8,369 bases of DNA from Deltaproteobacteria bacterium (GTDB lineage Bacteria; Bdellovibrionota; UBA1018), in assembly GCA_016194835.1 (NCBI GenBank), contig JACQAU010000090.1:1-8369 (forward strand), written 5' to 3'. Below are positions 1-6,210 of this stretch, one piece after another; the stretch's first letter is position 1, and every line of letters starts with the position of its first letter. The position numbers and the translations under genes are program-made. Under the pieces are notes generated by a model. The model saw only the letters and a program-made list of their open reading frames with translations, ran no database searches and was not told the origin of the DNA.

Positions 1-57
1 AGCAAAAAATATGCTTATGCCTAGGAAAATAAAGCAATAAATAGCGATTGAAACCAT
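1..57 (-). CDS. Possible N-terminus of a divergent membrane or exported protein (partial, weak)
   Basis: On the minus strand an ATG at 57-55 opens a frame with no stop to the window edge (19 codons). It encodes a strongly hydrophobic stretch (MVSIAIYC..., then Phe/Ile/Leu/Gly-rich) that resembles a signal peptide or first membrane helix. There is no clear Shine-Dalgarno sequence, and only 9 bp would separate it from the divergent gene at 67, leaving little room for promoters. T-rich DNA easily yields hydrophobic codons by chance. The plus strand also holds two short frames ending at 24 and 40 that could be tails of an upstream gene. The product is not identifiable. Confidence 0.22.
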   Translation of the reverse strand, partial: MVSIAIYCFIFLGISIFFA

Positions 58-66
58 AAAAAATTT

Positions 67-1074
67 ATGACATCTTATTGGCATATGCAAAATACCATTA
101 CCACACCATTTACAAAACTTTTTGATTGCAGATATCCTCTGATTGCAGGCCCTATGTTTTTAGTTAGTGACCCACCACTAGTCGCCGAAGTTAGTGAGGC
201 TGGCGGTATTGGCGCAATGCCGTCCTTAAACTGGAGAACATCGGAGCAGTTTCAAAAAGCAATCCATGAAGTAAAAAAACTAACAAAACAGCCTTTTGCT
301 ATAAATCTCATTGTCAACCAAGCAAACTTTAGATGTGCCAAAGATCTTGAGGTCTGTGTACAAGAAAAAGTGCCACTCGTAATCACTTCTCTGGGCTCAC
401 CTAAAGAAACAATTAAAAGAATGCACGCAATTGGATCAAAAGTTTTTTGTGACGTGACGACATTGGAGTATGCTAAAAAAGTCGAAAGTCTTGGTGCGGA
501 TGGAGTTATCGCCGTTAGCTCCGGAGCTGGCGGTCACGCAGGACCTATATCACCACTAGTTTTTATCCCATACCTAAAAAGGCATATCAAAATCCCCATC
601 GTAGCTGCTGGAGGAATTGCAACCGGCACCCAACTATTTGCGGCCCTAGCCCTTGGCGCTTCGGCCGTTCAAATTGGAACAAGATTTATTGCAAGCAACG
701 AAGCTAAAGTTGATGAACTCTATAAAAAAGCCATTCTCAACTCTAAGCCTGAAGATATTATTTTGACTAAAAAAATCTCTGGAACACCTCTTTCTGTCAT
801 CAAAACACCATATGTCGAAAAAATAGGTACAGAATTGTCATGGATTGAACAAAAACTTCTTAAAAATCCAAAAACAAAAAAATACGTTAAAATAATGAGA
901 AACTGGATCGGTTCAGAAAAATTAAAAAAAGCTATTTTAGGTCCGACTTATACCGCTGTCTGGAGCGCCGGACAAGGCGTAGGCCTTATTGACGAGATCT
1001 TGCCCATAAAAGAAATTATTTCGAAAATAATTAATGAATATTTTGAAAACGCAAACAAGTTTAAACAGTCATAA
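67..1074 (+). CDS. Nitronate monooxygenase / 2-nitropropane dioxygenase family FMN enzyme
   Basis: A 335-residue TIM-barrel flavoprotein of the nitronate monooxygenase (NPD) family. These enzymes bind FMN and oxidise alkyl nitronates; some relatives are enoyl reductases (FabK-like) or have other substrates, so the exact reaction is open. Visible motifs are the N-terminal strand YPLIAGPMF (residues 23-31), AGGIGAMPS (45-53), the catalytic-histidine motif GAGGHAGP (153-160, His157), the FMN-phosphate segments VAAGGIATG (179-187) and ALGASAVQIGTRF (195-207), and the C-terminal WSAGQGVGLIDE (299-310). Length is normal for the family. An in-frame stop at 49-51 limits the start to ATG 67 or ATG 85. 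Neither has a clear Shine-Dalgarno sequence, and homology begins about residue 14, so 85 is equally possible. The gene stands alone and overlaps the convergent gene on its right by 14 bp. Confidence 0.9.
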   Translation: MTSYWHMQNTITTPFTKLFDCRYPLIAGPMFLVSDPPLVAEVSEAGGIGAMPSLNWRTSEQFQKAIHEVKKLTKQPFAINLIVNQANFRCAKDLEVCVQEKVPLVITSLGSPKETIKRMHAIGSKVFCDVTTLEYAKKVESLGADGVIAVSSGAGGHAGPISPLVFIPYLKRHIKIPIVAAGGIATGTQLFAALALGASAVQIGTRFIASNEAKVDELYKKAILNSKPEDIILTKKISGTPLSVIKTPYVEKIGTELSWIEQKLLKNPKTKKYVKIMRNWIGSEKLKKAILGPTYTAVWSAGQGVGLIDEILPIKEIISKIINEYFENANKFKQS

Positions 1075-1645
1075 TCATAAACATGCCGACAATCCACAGT
1101 GCAAACAGGGGCATTACCGCCATTTGCTTTTTGAGTAACAGGAGCCACCTAGGCAAAAACTGAGGCACCTCCCAAAAAAATCTCCCAAAGAAAATAAGCA
1201 ACGTACCACAGCACAGAGTGCCAAGCAAATATGATAAAAAAGGAATTAAATATCCATGTTGAAATTCGATTGATTTTATTAGCACTGGCACCAAAGGCTC
1301 ACTGGGTCCCAATAGTAATAAAGCCATAACTAGGCACCAAATATTTTTAGAGTTTATGAATGTTCTTTTGAAATGAAAAATGCGTATAAACAAACAAAAG
1401 AAAATAAATCCCAAAGTAAAAAATAGAATCTCAGTTGCGTTTAAATAAAAAATAAATGGTTTTAAAATAAAAAACAACAATGCTCCCGCAAGTGAATGTA
1501 TAAATAACAAGGCAAGACTTAAAGAAAATGTTTTTCTCCAATTCCAGCCTTTTTGCCAACTCAAGACGGATAGGAGAAACCAGCGATCTGGAGTTAAGGC
1601 CTGAACTGCACCAATAAGAAATGGAAAAAAAATTAGATAAAAAAT
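1061..1645 (-). CDS. Degenerate tandem paralogue of the NicO-like transporter; start codon uncertain
   Basis: A polytopic membrane protein with several hydrophobic helices and no recognised function by itself. It aligns without gaps to its upstream neighbour over at least the first 50 residues: GAVQALTPDRWF here against GFVHSLSPAHWF there, exactly 29 residues from that Arg/His to a shared His50, with Trp, Lys and Phe matching between. The two N-terminal histidines are Gln15 and Arg21 here, and the later FSPC motif is GPSEP. This homology continues upstream of the first conventional start (TTG at 1564-1562, no Shine-Dalgarno), which would remove the first 27 residues. The given start is an ATT at 1645-1643. 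It aligns exactly with the neighbour's Met1 and has a GGGGG run 7 nt upstream. Alternatively, slippage on the T8 run (plus-strand A8 at 1623-1630) joins another frame. The gene overlaps the neighbour's end by 13 bp. It is real coding sequence, but its start and whether it is functional are uncertain. Confidence 0.6.
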   Translation of the reverse strand: MFYLIFFPFLIGAVQALTPDRWFLLSVLSWQKGWNWRKTFSLSLALLFIHSLAGALLFFILKPFIFYLNATEILFFTLGFIFFCLFIRIFHFKRTFINSKNIWCLVMALLLLGPSEPLVPVLIKSIEFQHGYLIPFLSYLLGTLCCGTLLIFFGRFFWEVPQFLPRWLLLLKKQMAVMPLFALWIVGMFMIMTV

Positions 1646-2259
1646 AAAACAACCCCCATTGCTGCAACAAAAAAGCCAGTTAGCAAATCCCCGTGATGCT
1701 CCAATATTGGGTGATCTAACTTCATAATACCTTTAACAACTATAAATGACGCACTCAGCATCGAAGTTAAAACACCCAACATAAAAAAAACTGTTGCTAA
1801 TAGAAGTGTAAAAAAACCCTTGGGAAAAGCAACAATAAATAACGGTAAAACCGCTATACAGGGAGAAAAACCAATACCAAACAAAAACCACCATGGTTCT
1901 CTATTTTTTAGTGATAACTCAGTTGGTGTAACGCCATGGTGTGTGTGCCCAAAACAACGATAGTGTGTCAAATAAGAAATAGCGACATAGATCAAGCCAA
2001 AAACCACTAAAAACAGGCCAGAATATTGTTCTATAATTTTTTCATTTTGTATAAAATAGTTAAAGCCAATCAGACCACCAAGCCCAATAATAAAAAGTGA
2101 CACCAAAACGTGTCCGCATGCGGCAACAGCAGTTCCTAAGAAAATCTTATAAGGTCCCCACTTTTTTGTTTTGGCAACTAAAACTATAGGAAACCAATGT
2201 GCTGGAGAAAGAGAATGGACAAAGCCGACAATCCCTGCACTTATAGCAATTAAAATCAT
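1633..2259 (-). CDS. NicO/RcnA-like multi-TM metal (Ni/Co-type) transporter, putative
   Basis: A 208-residue integral membrane protein with about six hydrophobic helices. Residues 12-21 read GFVHSLSPAH, matching the His-x5-His pattern of the first helix of NicO/RcnA and HoxN-type nickel/cobalt transporters (RcnA has a His-Gly-Leu-Glu-Pro-Gly-His form). A second conserved His lies in GHVLVS (49-54). A His-rich central loop (His99, 105, 107, 108) and a C-terminal DHP...EHH segment (His183, 188, 189) suggest cytosolic metal capture. FSPC (131-134) recalls the Ser-Pro-Cys motif of UreH/DsbD-like relatives, so an electron-transfer or accessory role is an alternative. The ATG at 2259 is preceded by GAGGAG with 6-nt spacing, placed inside the end of the upstream protease gene, whose stop is 3 nt away. 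The genes are therefore coupled. Family-level call is fair; the transported ion and direction are inferred. Confidence 0.65.
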   Translation of the reverse strand: MILIAISAGIVGFVHSLSPAHWFPIVLVAKTKKWGPYKIFLGTAVAACGHVLVSLFIIGLGGLIGFNYFIQNEKIIEQYSGLFLVVFGLIYVAISYLTHYRCFGHTHHGVTPTELSLKNREPWWFLFGIGFSPCIAVLPLFIVAFPKGFFTLLLATVFFMLGVLTSMLSASFIVVKGIMKLDHPILEHHGDLLTGFFVAAMGVVLFFI

Positions 2260-2262
2260 AGC

Positions 2263-2991
2263 TTACTCCTCTTTATACAAACAATTTGTTCTTGCTTCAT
2301 CATTGTTCTCTAAACTCTCCTTAGTCTCTAACTGAACTAAATAGGGATATAGTACAGCTTTATAATATGGATGTGCTTTTGGCAAATTTTTACAAGAAAT
2401 ATAATTTTCTTTAGAAATGCCTTCATCTTCTAAACAGCTATGATTTAGTCCCAAAGTATGGCCTAGTTCATGTAAAAAGACACTCACTTCTTGCTCGGAA
2501 TTTAAATATTTAGTATTGACCATGATAATTTGTTTAGTCAATATGTCATCTAGATAACAACGCAATGTTATTGCTGGATTTCGTTTAGTCAAACCCAGAC
2601 TGGTCCAAAGCTTTTCTGAATCAGTTTTTTTAATCCAAAAGGAATTTTGACTATAATTTTTATCTTCTAATTCTTCGCAGGAAATACTTTCTGAAATATG
2701 CAATGTCTGTTCTTCTAAATCAGTTTTTAAGTAGAAAAATGATTTTCCATGTTCTTTTTGATAAAAGGAATTCCATTTTTGAACAGCTTTTTGAATTGCA
2801 CTTTGTTGTTCTTTAGAAAAATCAGGATCGACTTTGAGAGTTACCGGCAGATCACTATCAATTGGAGCAAAAAACGCACCAGTTTGATCTTTTGAGATCT
2901 CAGGGCAAGTATGAATATACTTCTTTTGAGGAGAACAAGCGTTTTGAAAAATAACAAATATAAATAAAACTGTAGCAAGCAACCATCGCAT
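2263..2991 (-). CDS. Lipoprotein zinc metalloprotease, metzincin/matrixin-like
   Basis: A 242-residue secreted zinc-protease-like protein. Residues 1-19 form a signal peptide ending in QNAC-S, so Cys19 is a likely lipidation site, though the lipobox is atypical. The metzincin zinc site HELGHTLGLNH (174-184) supplies His174, catalytic Glu175, His178 and His184. Upstream, VTLKVDPDFS (50-59) and a helix containing AIQKAVQKWN (65-74) match the usual start of matrixin catalytic domains. The expected Met-turn methionine appears as Leu in AVLYPYL (212-218), about 30 residues after the last zinc His rather than close behind it. The inserted segment carries Cys186 and Cys200, which could pair. I chose ATG 2991 over an in-frame TTG at 3006 because it gives a clean signal peptide. 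First gene of a three-gene operon with the transporter pair. The substrate is unknown. Confidence 0.82.
   Translation of the reverse strand: MRWLLATVLFIFVIFQNACSPQKKYIHTCPEISKDQTGAFFAPIDSDLPVTLKVDPDFSKEQQSAIQKAVQKWNSFYQKEHGKSFFYLKTDLEEQTLHISESISCEELEDKNYSQNSFWIKKTDSEKLWTSLGLTKRNPAITLRCYLDDILTKQIIMVNTKYLNSEQEVSVFLHELGHTLGLNHSCLEDEGISKENYISCKNLPKAHPYYKAVLYPYLVQLETKESLENNDEARTNCLYKEE
2266..2271 (-). promoter_or_regulatory. Strong ribosome binding site for the NicO-like gene, inside the protease gene end
   Basis: Read on the minus strand, GAGGAG sits 6 nt before ATG 2259. It encodes the last two codons (Glu-Glu) of the protease, followed by its TAA stop. It is the clearest Shine-Dalgarno in the window. 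It fixes the start of the transporter gene and implies translational coupling. Confidence 0.8.
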
Positions 2992-3014
2992 AAGTTCACA
3001 CACCAACTCACCAC

Positions 3015-3049
3015 GGTACTATGTACCATAAGTTGACCAAATTTGTCAA
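3015..3049 (-). promoter_or_regulatory. Putative promoter and two-palindrome operator upstream of the protease/transporter operon
   Basis: On the minus strand a perfect TTGACA (3049-3044) is a candidate -35 box. The best-spaced -10 is poor (TACATA at 3025-3020, 18-nt spacer). Two inverted repeats overlap it. GGTAC-tat-GTACC (3015-3027) covers the -10 region. TTGACcAAATTTGTCAA (3033-3049), a 16-bp palindrome broken by one extra C, covers the -35. The placement suits a repressor site, possibly metal- or envelope-responsive, but the regulator is not visible here. Confidence 0.4.
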
Positions 3050-3115
3050 TATTATAAAAAACCTTATATTTTTTAGGGTGTTAGGGTGTGGTTCCCACTA
3101 TTAGGATCAACATAA

Positions 3116-4663
3116 TCAACGACTCTGACTAGACGACCAGTTTATTCCATCCTTAGAAAAATATGGAACAAGATCATGGCGACTAAGACCAAAACGAAAA
3201 ACAAGCTCATCTTCTCTGGGTAAGACAGTCTGGTTTTGTAACATCAAAAACCGTCCAATTGTCGCATTTGAAGTTGGATAATCAATCTGCAAACTAGAAT
3301 GCTGTCCCTGAGTTTTAGTCCAAGCAAAGATTTTTCCACTTTCAATAATTTCTGCCGAAGTCAATGAAGACATACGGTTTAATACTGTGCGCAAATCTCT
3401 CAAACGACCGTGGTCTGAATGAATAATAACAATAGAACGATCATAAATACCAATATTTTCCAGGTATGAAAGAATTCGATCCAACGTCTTCAACGTACAA
3501 AATGCTTGTGCCTGATAACGATCAAGCTGCTCATCCGGCATGAATATGGGTGGCGCGCTTGGAAGATCCATCTTTTTCCAATCTGACCTCGGTATGCAGT
3601 TCTCATCCAAAACTGCAGGAATATGTGGCATTAACACATGCATATACGAAAAAGTCGAAACTCCGTTAAAATAATCGCGTGGATGATCATGTATAAAAGA
3701 ATCTACCATTTGTATTGAGTTTTCTGGACTGAGATAAACAATTTCATCCACCGTATTACCAAAAAATATACTAGGAATTCTTTTATGAATTTCAGCCAAT
3801 TGCATTGCTAAGGCTTGCTGTATTTCGACAAAATAACTCTCTGAGTGTGGTTTCATAAAACATGTGTGTGATAATGCCGAGAAACGTTTGCAATACGGCA
3901 TACCCTGCCCATGAATGCTTACTTTGTAACCAGCTTCAAGAAAAAACTTAAAAATAACATTGTCATCACCACGTAAAAACGCGAAATTCACCTCCTGAGA
4001 GCGGTCAAGTCTCAAAAAATCAGGAACAGATTGCTCCGTAAAAGCAGCATTTGAAAATTGTTGATTATAAAAGGTCAGAGAATGTTTTTCTGACAATTTT
4101 TTCACCTCTTTTATAAAGTCAGGATTGCGTGTGGCATGCACAAAACTAAACATGTCAAATAGAATATGAAAAACATGCACAGGCTCAGATACAATCACTG
4201 GCGCTTTGCTAGGTGATTCTGAAAATTTTAAAAAGTCCATTTTCCAAAGATCTACAAATGTGCCCATGAGTACACCAATAGACATAAAAGTAATCAAATC
4301 CTGCAGCCTGCTAAGGTTGATATAATAGGCTAAGGTGAAAAAAAATAGAAACAAAAATAAAATCATACCCCTTCGAACATTAACGTGATCGAGCATAAAT
4401 GAAATATGAGTTATAAAATAAAGCAAAAAGAAAACTATCCACAAGAGAATAAGCCCACTGATGAGTAATGTTCTTAATTTTGATTTTTTAACAATAGTAA
4501 AAAAAATAAAAATAACAATAGAACTGATAAATGCAAGCATAACAAAAACGAGAACCAATGCACGATCATGCGAAATCCATCCGGCTCCACCAGGCAAAGC
4601 GGCAACCAGAGGCATTAAAAAGAACACAAGAACTGGTAAAAAAATACTAAAAAAATTCTTCAT
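3116..4663 (-). CDS. Membrane-anchored sulfatase/alkaline-phosphatase-superfamily enzyme (possible phospho-group transferase)
   Basis: A 515-residue protein. The N-terminal third is five hydrophobic helices (about residues 5-24, 34-59, 64-86, 98-116, 121-140), followed by an extracytoplasmic domain from about 160 to the end. That domain shows the superfamily pattern: HILFD (166-170, Asp170 as metal ligand), AAFTEQSVPDFL (206-217, Thr209 as likely nucleophile), MHVLMPHIP (341-349, with His342 and His347), IVIIHSDHGR (411-420, metal ligands Asp417/His418) and GQHSS (453-457). Architecture and a Thr nucleophile resemble LtaS, EptA and OpgB-type transferases, which move phosphoglycerol or phosphoethanolamine onto envelope glycans or lipids, rather than cysteine-dependent sulfatases. 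The donor and acceptor are unknown. It starts 8 bp after the WecA-like gene's stop and is surely co-transcribed with it, pointing to glycan decoration. ATG 4663 has only a weak Shine-Dalgarno. No convincing terminator follows it. Confidence 0.85.
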   Translation of the reverse strand: MKNFFSIFLPVLVFFLMPLVAALPGGAGWISHDRALVLVFVMLAFISSIVIFIFFTIVKKSKLRTLLISGLILLWIVFFLLYFITHISFMLDHVNVRRGMILFLFLFFFTLAYYINLSRLQDLITFMSIGVLMGTFVDLWKMDFLKFSESPSKAPVIVSEPVHVFHILFDMFSFVHATRNPDFIKEVKKLSEKHSLTFYNQQFSNAAFTEQSVPDFLRLDRSQEVNFAFLRGDDNVIFKFFLEAGYKVSIHGQGMPYCKRFSALSHTCFMKPHSESYFVEIQQALAMQLAEIHKRIPSIFFGNTVDEIVYLSPENSIQMVDSFIHDHPRDYFNGVSTFSYMHVLMPHIPAVLDENCIPRSDWKKMDLPSAPPIFMPDEQLDRYQAQAFCTLKTLDRILSYLENIGIYDRSIVIIHSDHGRLRDLRTVLNRMSSLTSAEIIESGKIFAWTKTQGQHSSLQIDYPTSNATIGRFLMLQNQTVLPREDELVFRFGLSRHDLVPYFSKDGINWSSSQSR

Positions 4664-4671
4664 ACTATCAA

Positions 4672-6135
4672 CTAACCTGCTTTTTTAAGCGGTTCATGTA
4701 ACGGTTCATGGAACTGCTCAGGAATCGCAAGCTCTTTCTCATCCATGCCTAACACCTGCCATATACGATAAGCCTCAATTGGAAATTGATAAACCCTTAA
4801 ACCCTCTGGACGATTGGGATGACTCTGAAACACTTGATATGACTCTTGCAAATCTTTGATCTTATTACCGAGGTAACCAATCACTGCTAGATCAGATCCA
4901 TCATTTACTCCAGCCCCTGCTAAAACAGCAATAAACCTATTATCACCCACTCGTGCAATATATTCTCGAAGTTGTAAAGAAACATATTTCAATAACCGAT
5001 GCCGATCTCTTAGTTTTGAATCTTCTTGTTTTAAGAAAAGATGCCCAAATTTTGCTGTTTGAAAAGATAAACGCCGTTCAATAAAATAAAGAGCAATAAA
5101 CCAAAAAAAGAGGGATGGAATGACAGAGGTATAAACGAAAATCGTTTTATGGGTCGGTGACACTGCTAAAAAATAAGCAGCAAATCCCAAATAACAAGAA
5201 CCAATCCACAAAAGCAATACAACAGCACGATGACTCAACCCCACCTGACTCAACCTATGATGGATATGACTTCTGTCACCCTGAAAAACAGATCTACCTA
5301 ATCGAAATCGCCTTAAAATTGAAAACACCACATCCAGTAATGGAATACCAAGAATTAAGAGTGGAACAGTTGCTGAAACTAGTGGCGATTGGTCTACACG
5401 CACTTGCAACAAAAAAACTGCTAAACTAAAACCTAAAAGTAAACTCCCGCTATCTCCAAGAAAAATTTTAGCCGGATAAAAATTATGAAATAAAAAGCCA
5501 ATTGCACTACCAGCTAATATCATCAAAAAAAATATCGAATATTCTACACCTTGAGGATAAATCGAAAAAACCGATGTCAAAGTCAAAGCAGCTATGGCAG
5601 TAATACCCACACAAAGGCCATCCAGTCCATCAATCATATTCATCGCATTCGTTATACCTACAATGCAAAAAACGCCAAGTGGTATATATAAAAATGTTGG
5701 AATACCCCACTGTTCAAACAGTGGCGGCGGATGAGGATAAAAAATCATAATTAAAAACGCGGAAATAATTTGTACTGTAAACTTTGGAAAAGCCTTAAGC
5801 TCAATCCAATCATCAATAAGACCAACGATAAAAACCAATGTGAGCGCAATTAAAAAAACAAATTCAAATTCAGCATCTACTAGAGGACTATTTTGTAAAT
5901 CATTTTTTAAAATAATTCTAATAACGGTAAATCCAGCAAATACCAAATAAAAAGCAGCCCCCCCCATGAGTGGCGTATCACGTTCATGACGCCTGCGTGA
6001 GCTTCGCTTGGCAACTACACCAAAACGATTTGCAATTGCGCGGGACACAAAAGTAAAAAGCCATACAAAAAAAACACTTAAAAGAAATGCTTTTAAATAA
6101 ATGCCACTAAATGGCAGAAAGAAAGTAGTGTCCAT
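4672..6135 (-). CDS. WecA/TagO-like undecaprenyl-phosphate sugar-1-phosphate transferase with C-terminal extension
   Basis: A 487-residue polytopic enzyme of the MraY/WecA/TagO family. It transfers a sugar-1-phosphate (GlcNAc-1-P in WecA/TagO) from a UDP-sugar to undecaprenyl phosphate on the cytoplasmic face, starting polysaccharide or O-antigen assembly. All signature motifs are present: TPLMGGAAF (54-62), GLIDDW (105-110, Asp108/109), NAMNMIDGLDGL (163-174), KIFLGDSGSLLLG (223-235, Asp228) and the His motif GDRSHIHHRL (286-295), which is typical of WecA/TagO rather than MraY. The family core ends near residue 355. About 130 further residues form a soluble tail with an HxxR-rich helix (374-396) and a small alpha/beta-like segment, ending in a short HEPL repeat. 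I do not recognise that tail. First gene of an operon with the sulfatase-like gene. ATG 6135 has no strong Shine-Dalgarno. Confidence 0.93.
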   Translation of the reverse strand: MDTTFFLPFSGIYLKAFLLSVFFVWLFTFVSRAIANRFGVVAKRSSRRRHERDTPLMGGAAFYLVFAGFTVIRIILKNDLQNSPLVDAEFEFVFLIALTLVFIVGLIDDWIELKAFPKFTVQIISAFLIMIFYPHPPPLFEQWGIPTFLYIPLGVFCIVGITNAMNMIDGLDGLCVGITAIAALTLTSVFSIYPQGVEYSIFFLMILAGSAIGFLFHNFYPAKIFLGDSGSLLLGFSLAVFLLQVRVDQSPLVSATVPLLILGIPLLDVVFSILRRFRLGRSVFQGDRSHIHHRLSQVGLSHRAVVLLLWIGSCYLGFAAYFLAVSPTHKTIFVYTSVIPSLFFWFIALYFIERRLSFQTAKFGHLFLKQEDSKLRDRHRLLKYVSLQLREYIARVGDNRFIAVLAGAGVNDGSDLAVIGYLGNKIKDLQESYQVFQSHPNRPEGLRVYQFPIEAYRIWQVLGMDEKELAIPEQFHEPLHEPLKKAG

Positions 6136-6165
6136 CGCTTAATATTCTTTTCGGCTAAATGACAT

Positions 6166-6191
6166 AATTTGCTTGAGAAATTTAGCAAATT
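6166..6191. promoter_or_regulatory. Divergent spacer with an 8-bp-arm inverted repeat (candidate operator)
   Basis: The 75-bp gap between the divergent WecA-like and transaldolase genes holds a perfect dyad AATTTGCT-N10-AGCAAATT (26 bp in all). Its size and position suit a dimeric regulator governing both directions. A TTGAGA at 6173-6178 with TTTAAA at 6196-6201 (17-nt spacer) is a possible plus-strand promoter that overlaps the dyad. It would place transcription just before ATG 6211. No good minus-strand promoter stood out. Confidence 0.4.
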
Positions 6192-6210
6192 TTGTTTTAA
6201 AGATAATAGT

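Noticed and set aside
1061..1074. 14-bp convergent overlap as a possible antisense control element
   Set aside because: Short 3' overlaps are common in compact genomes, and the other convergent pair here (8004-8014) has one too. No hairpin or other signal is seen.
948..1148. Minus-strand 66-codon frame at the convergent gene ends
   Set aside because: It overlaps two better-supported genes and shows no family features.
1431..1670. Minus-strand 79-codon frame from TTG 1668
   Set aside because: Beyond the T8 run it is out of frame with the conserved transporter paralogue and has no protein-like features. It matters only as the possible slippage donor.
2992..3006. TTG start five codons upstream for the metalloprotease
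   Set aside because: It adds polar residues before an otherwise clean signal peptide and has no better Shine-Dalgarno sequence than ATG 2991.
3073..3088. Two tandem TTAGGGTG units resembling telomeric repeats
   Set aside because: Only two copies in a bacterial intergenic gap. This is not an array and has no supporting context.
3087..3102. Small hairpin GTGG-GAA-CCAC (minus strand) after the sulfatase-like gene
   Set aside because: A four-base stem with no following T-run on the minus strand is too weak to call a terminator.
4690..4713. 12-bp direct repeat (CGGTTCATGTAA / CGGTTCATGGAA)
   Set aside because: It only encodes the HEPLHEPL ending of the WecA-like protein. Two copies look like a local slippage duplication.
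5157..5429. Plus-strand 90-codon frame inside the WecA-like gene
   Set aside because: Antisense shadow of a strongly conserved coding region, with no ribosome binding site and no recognisable motif.
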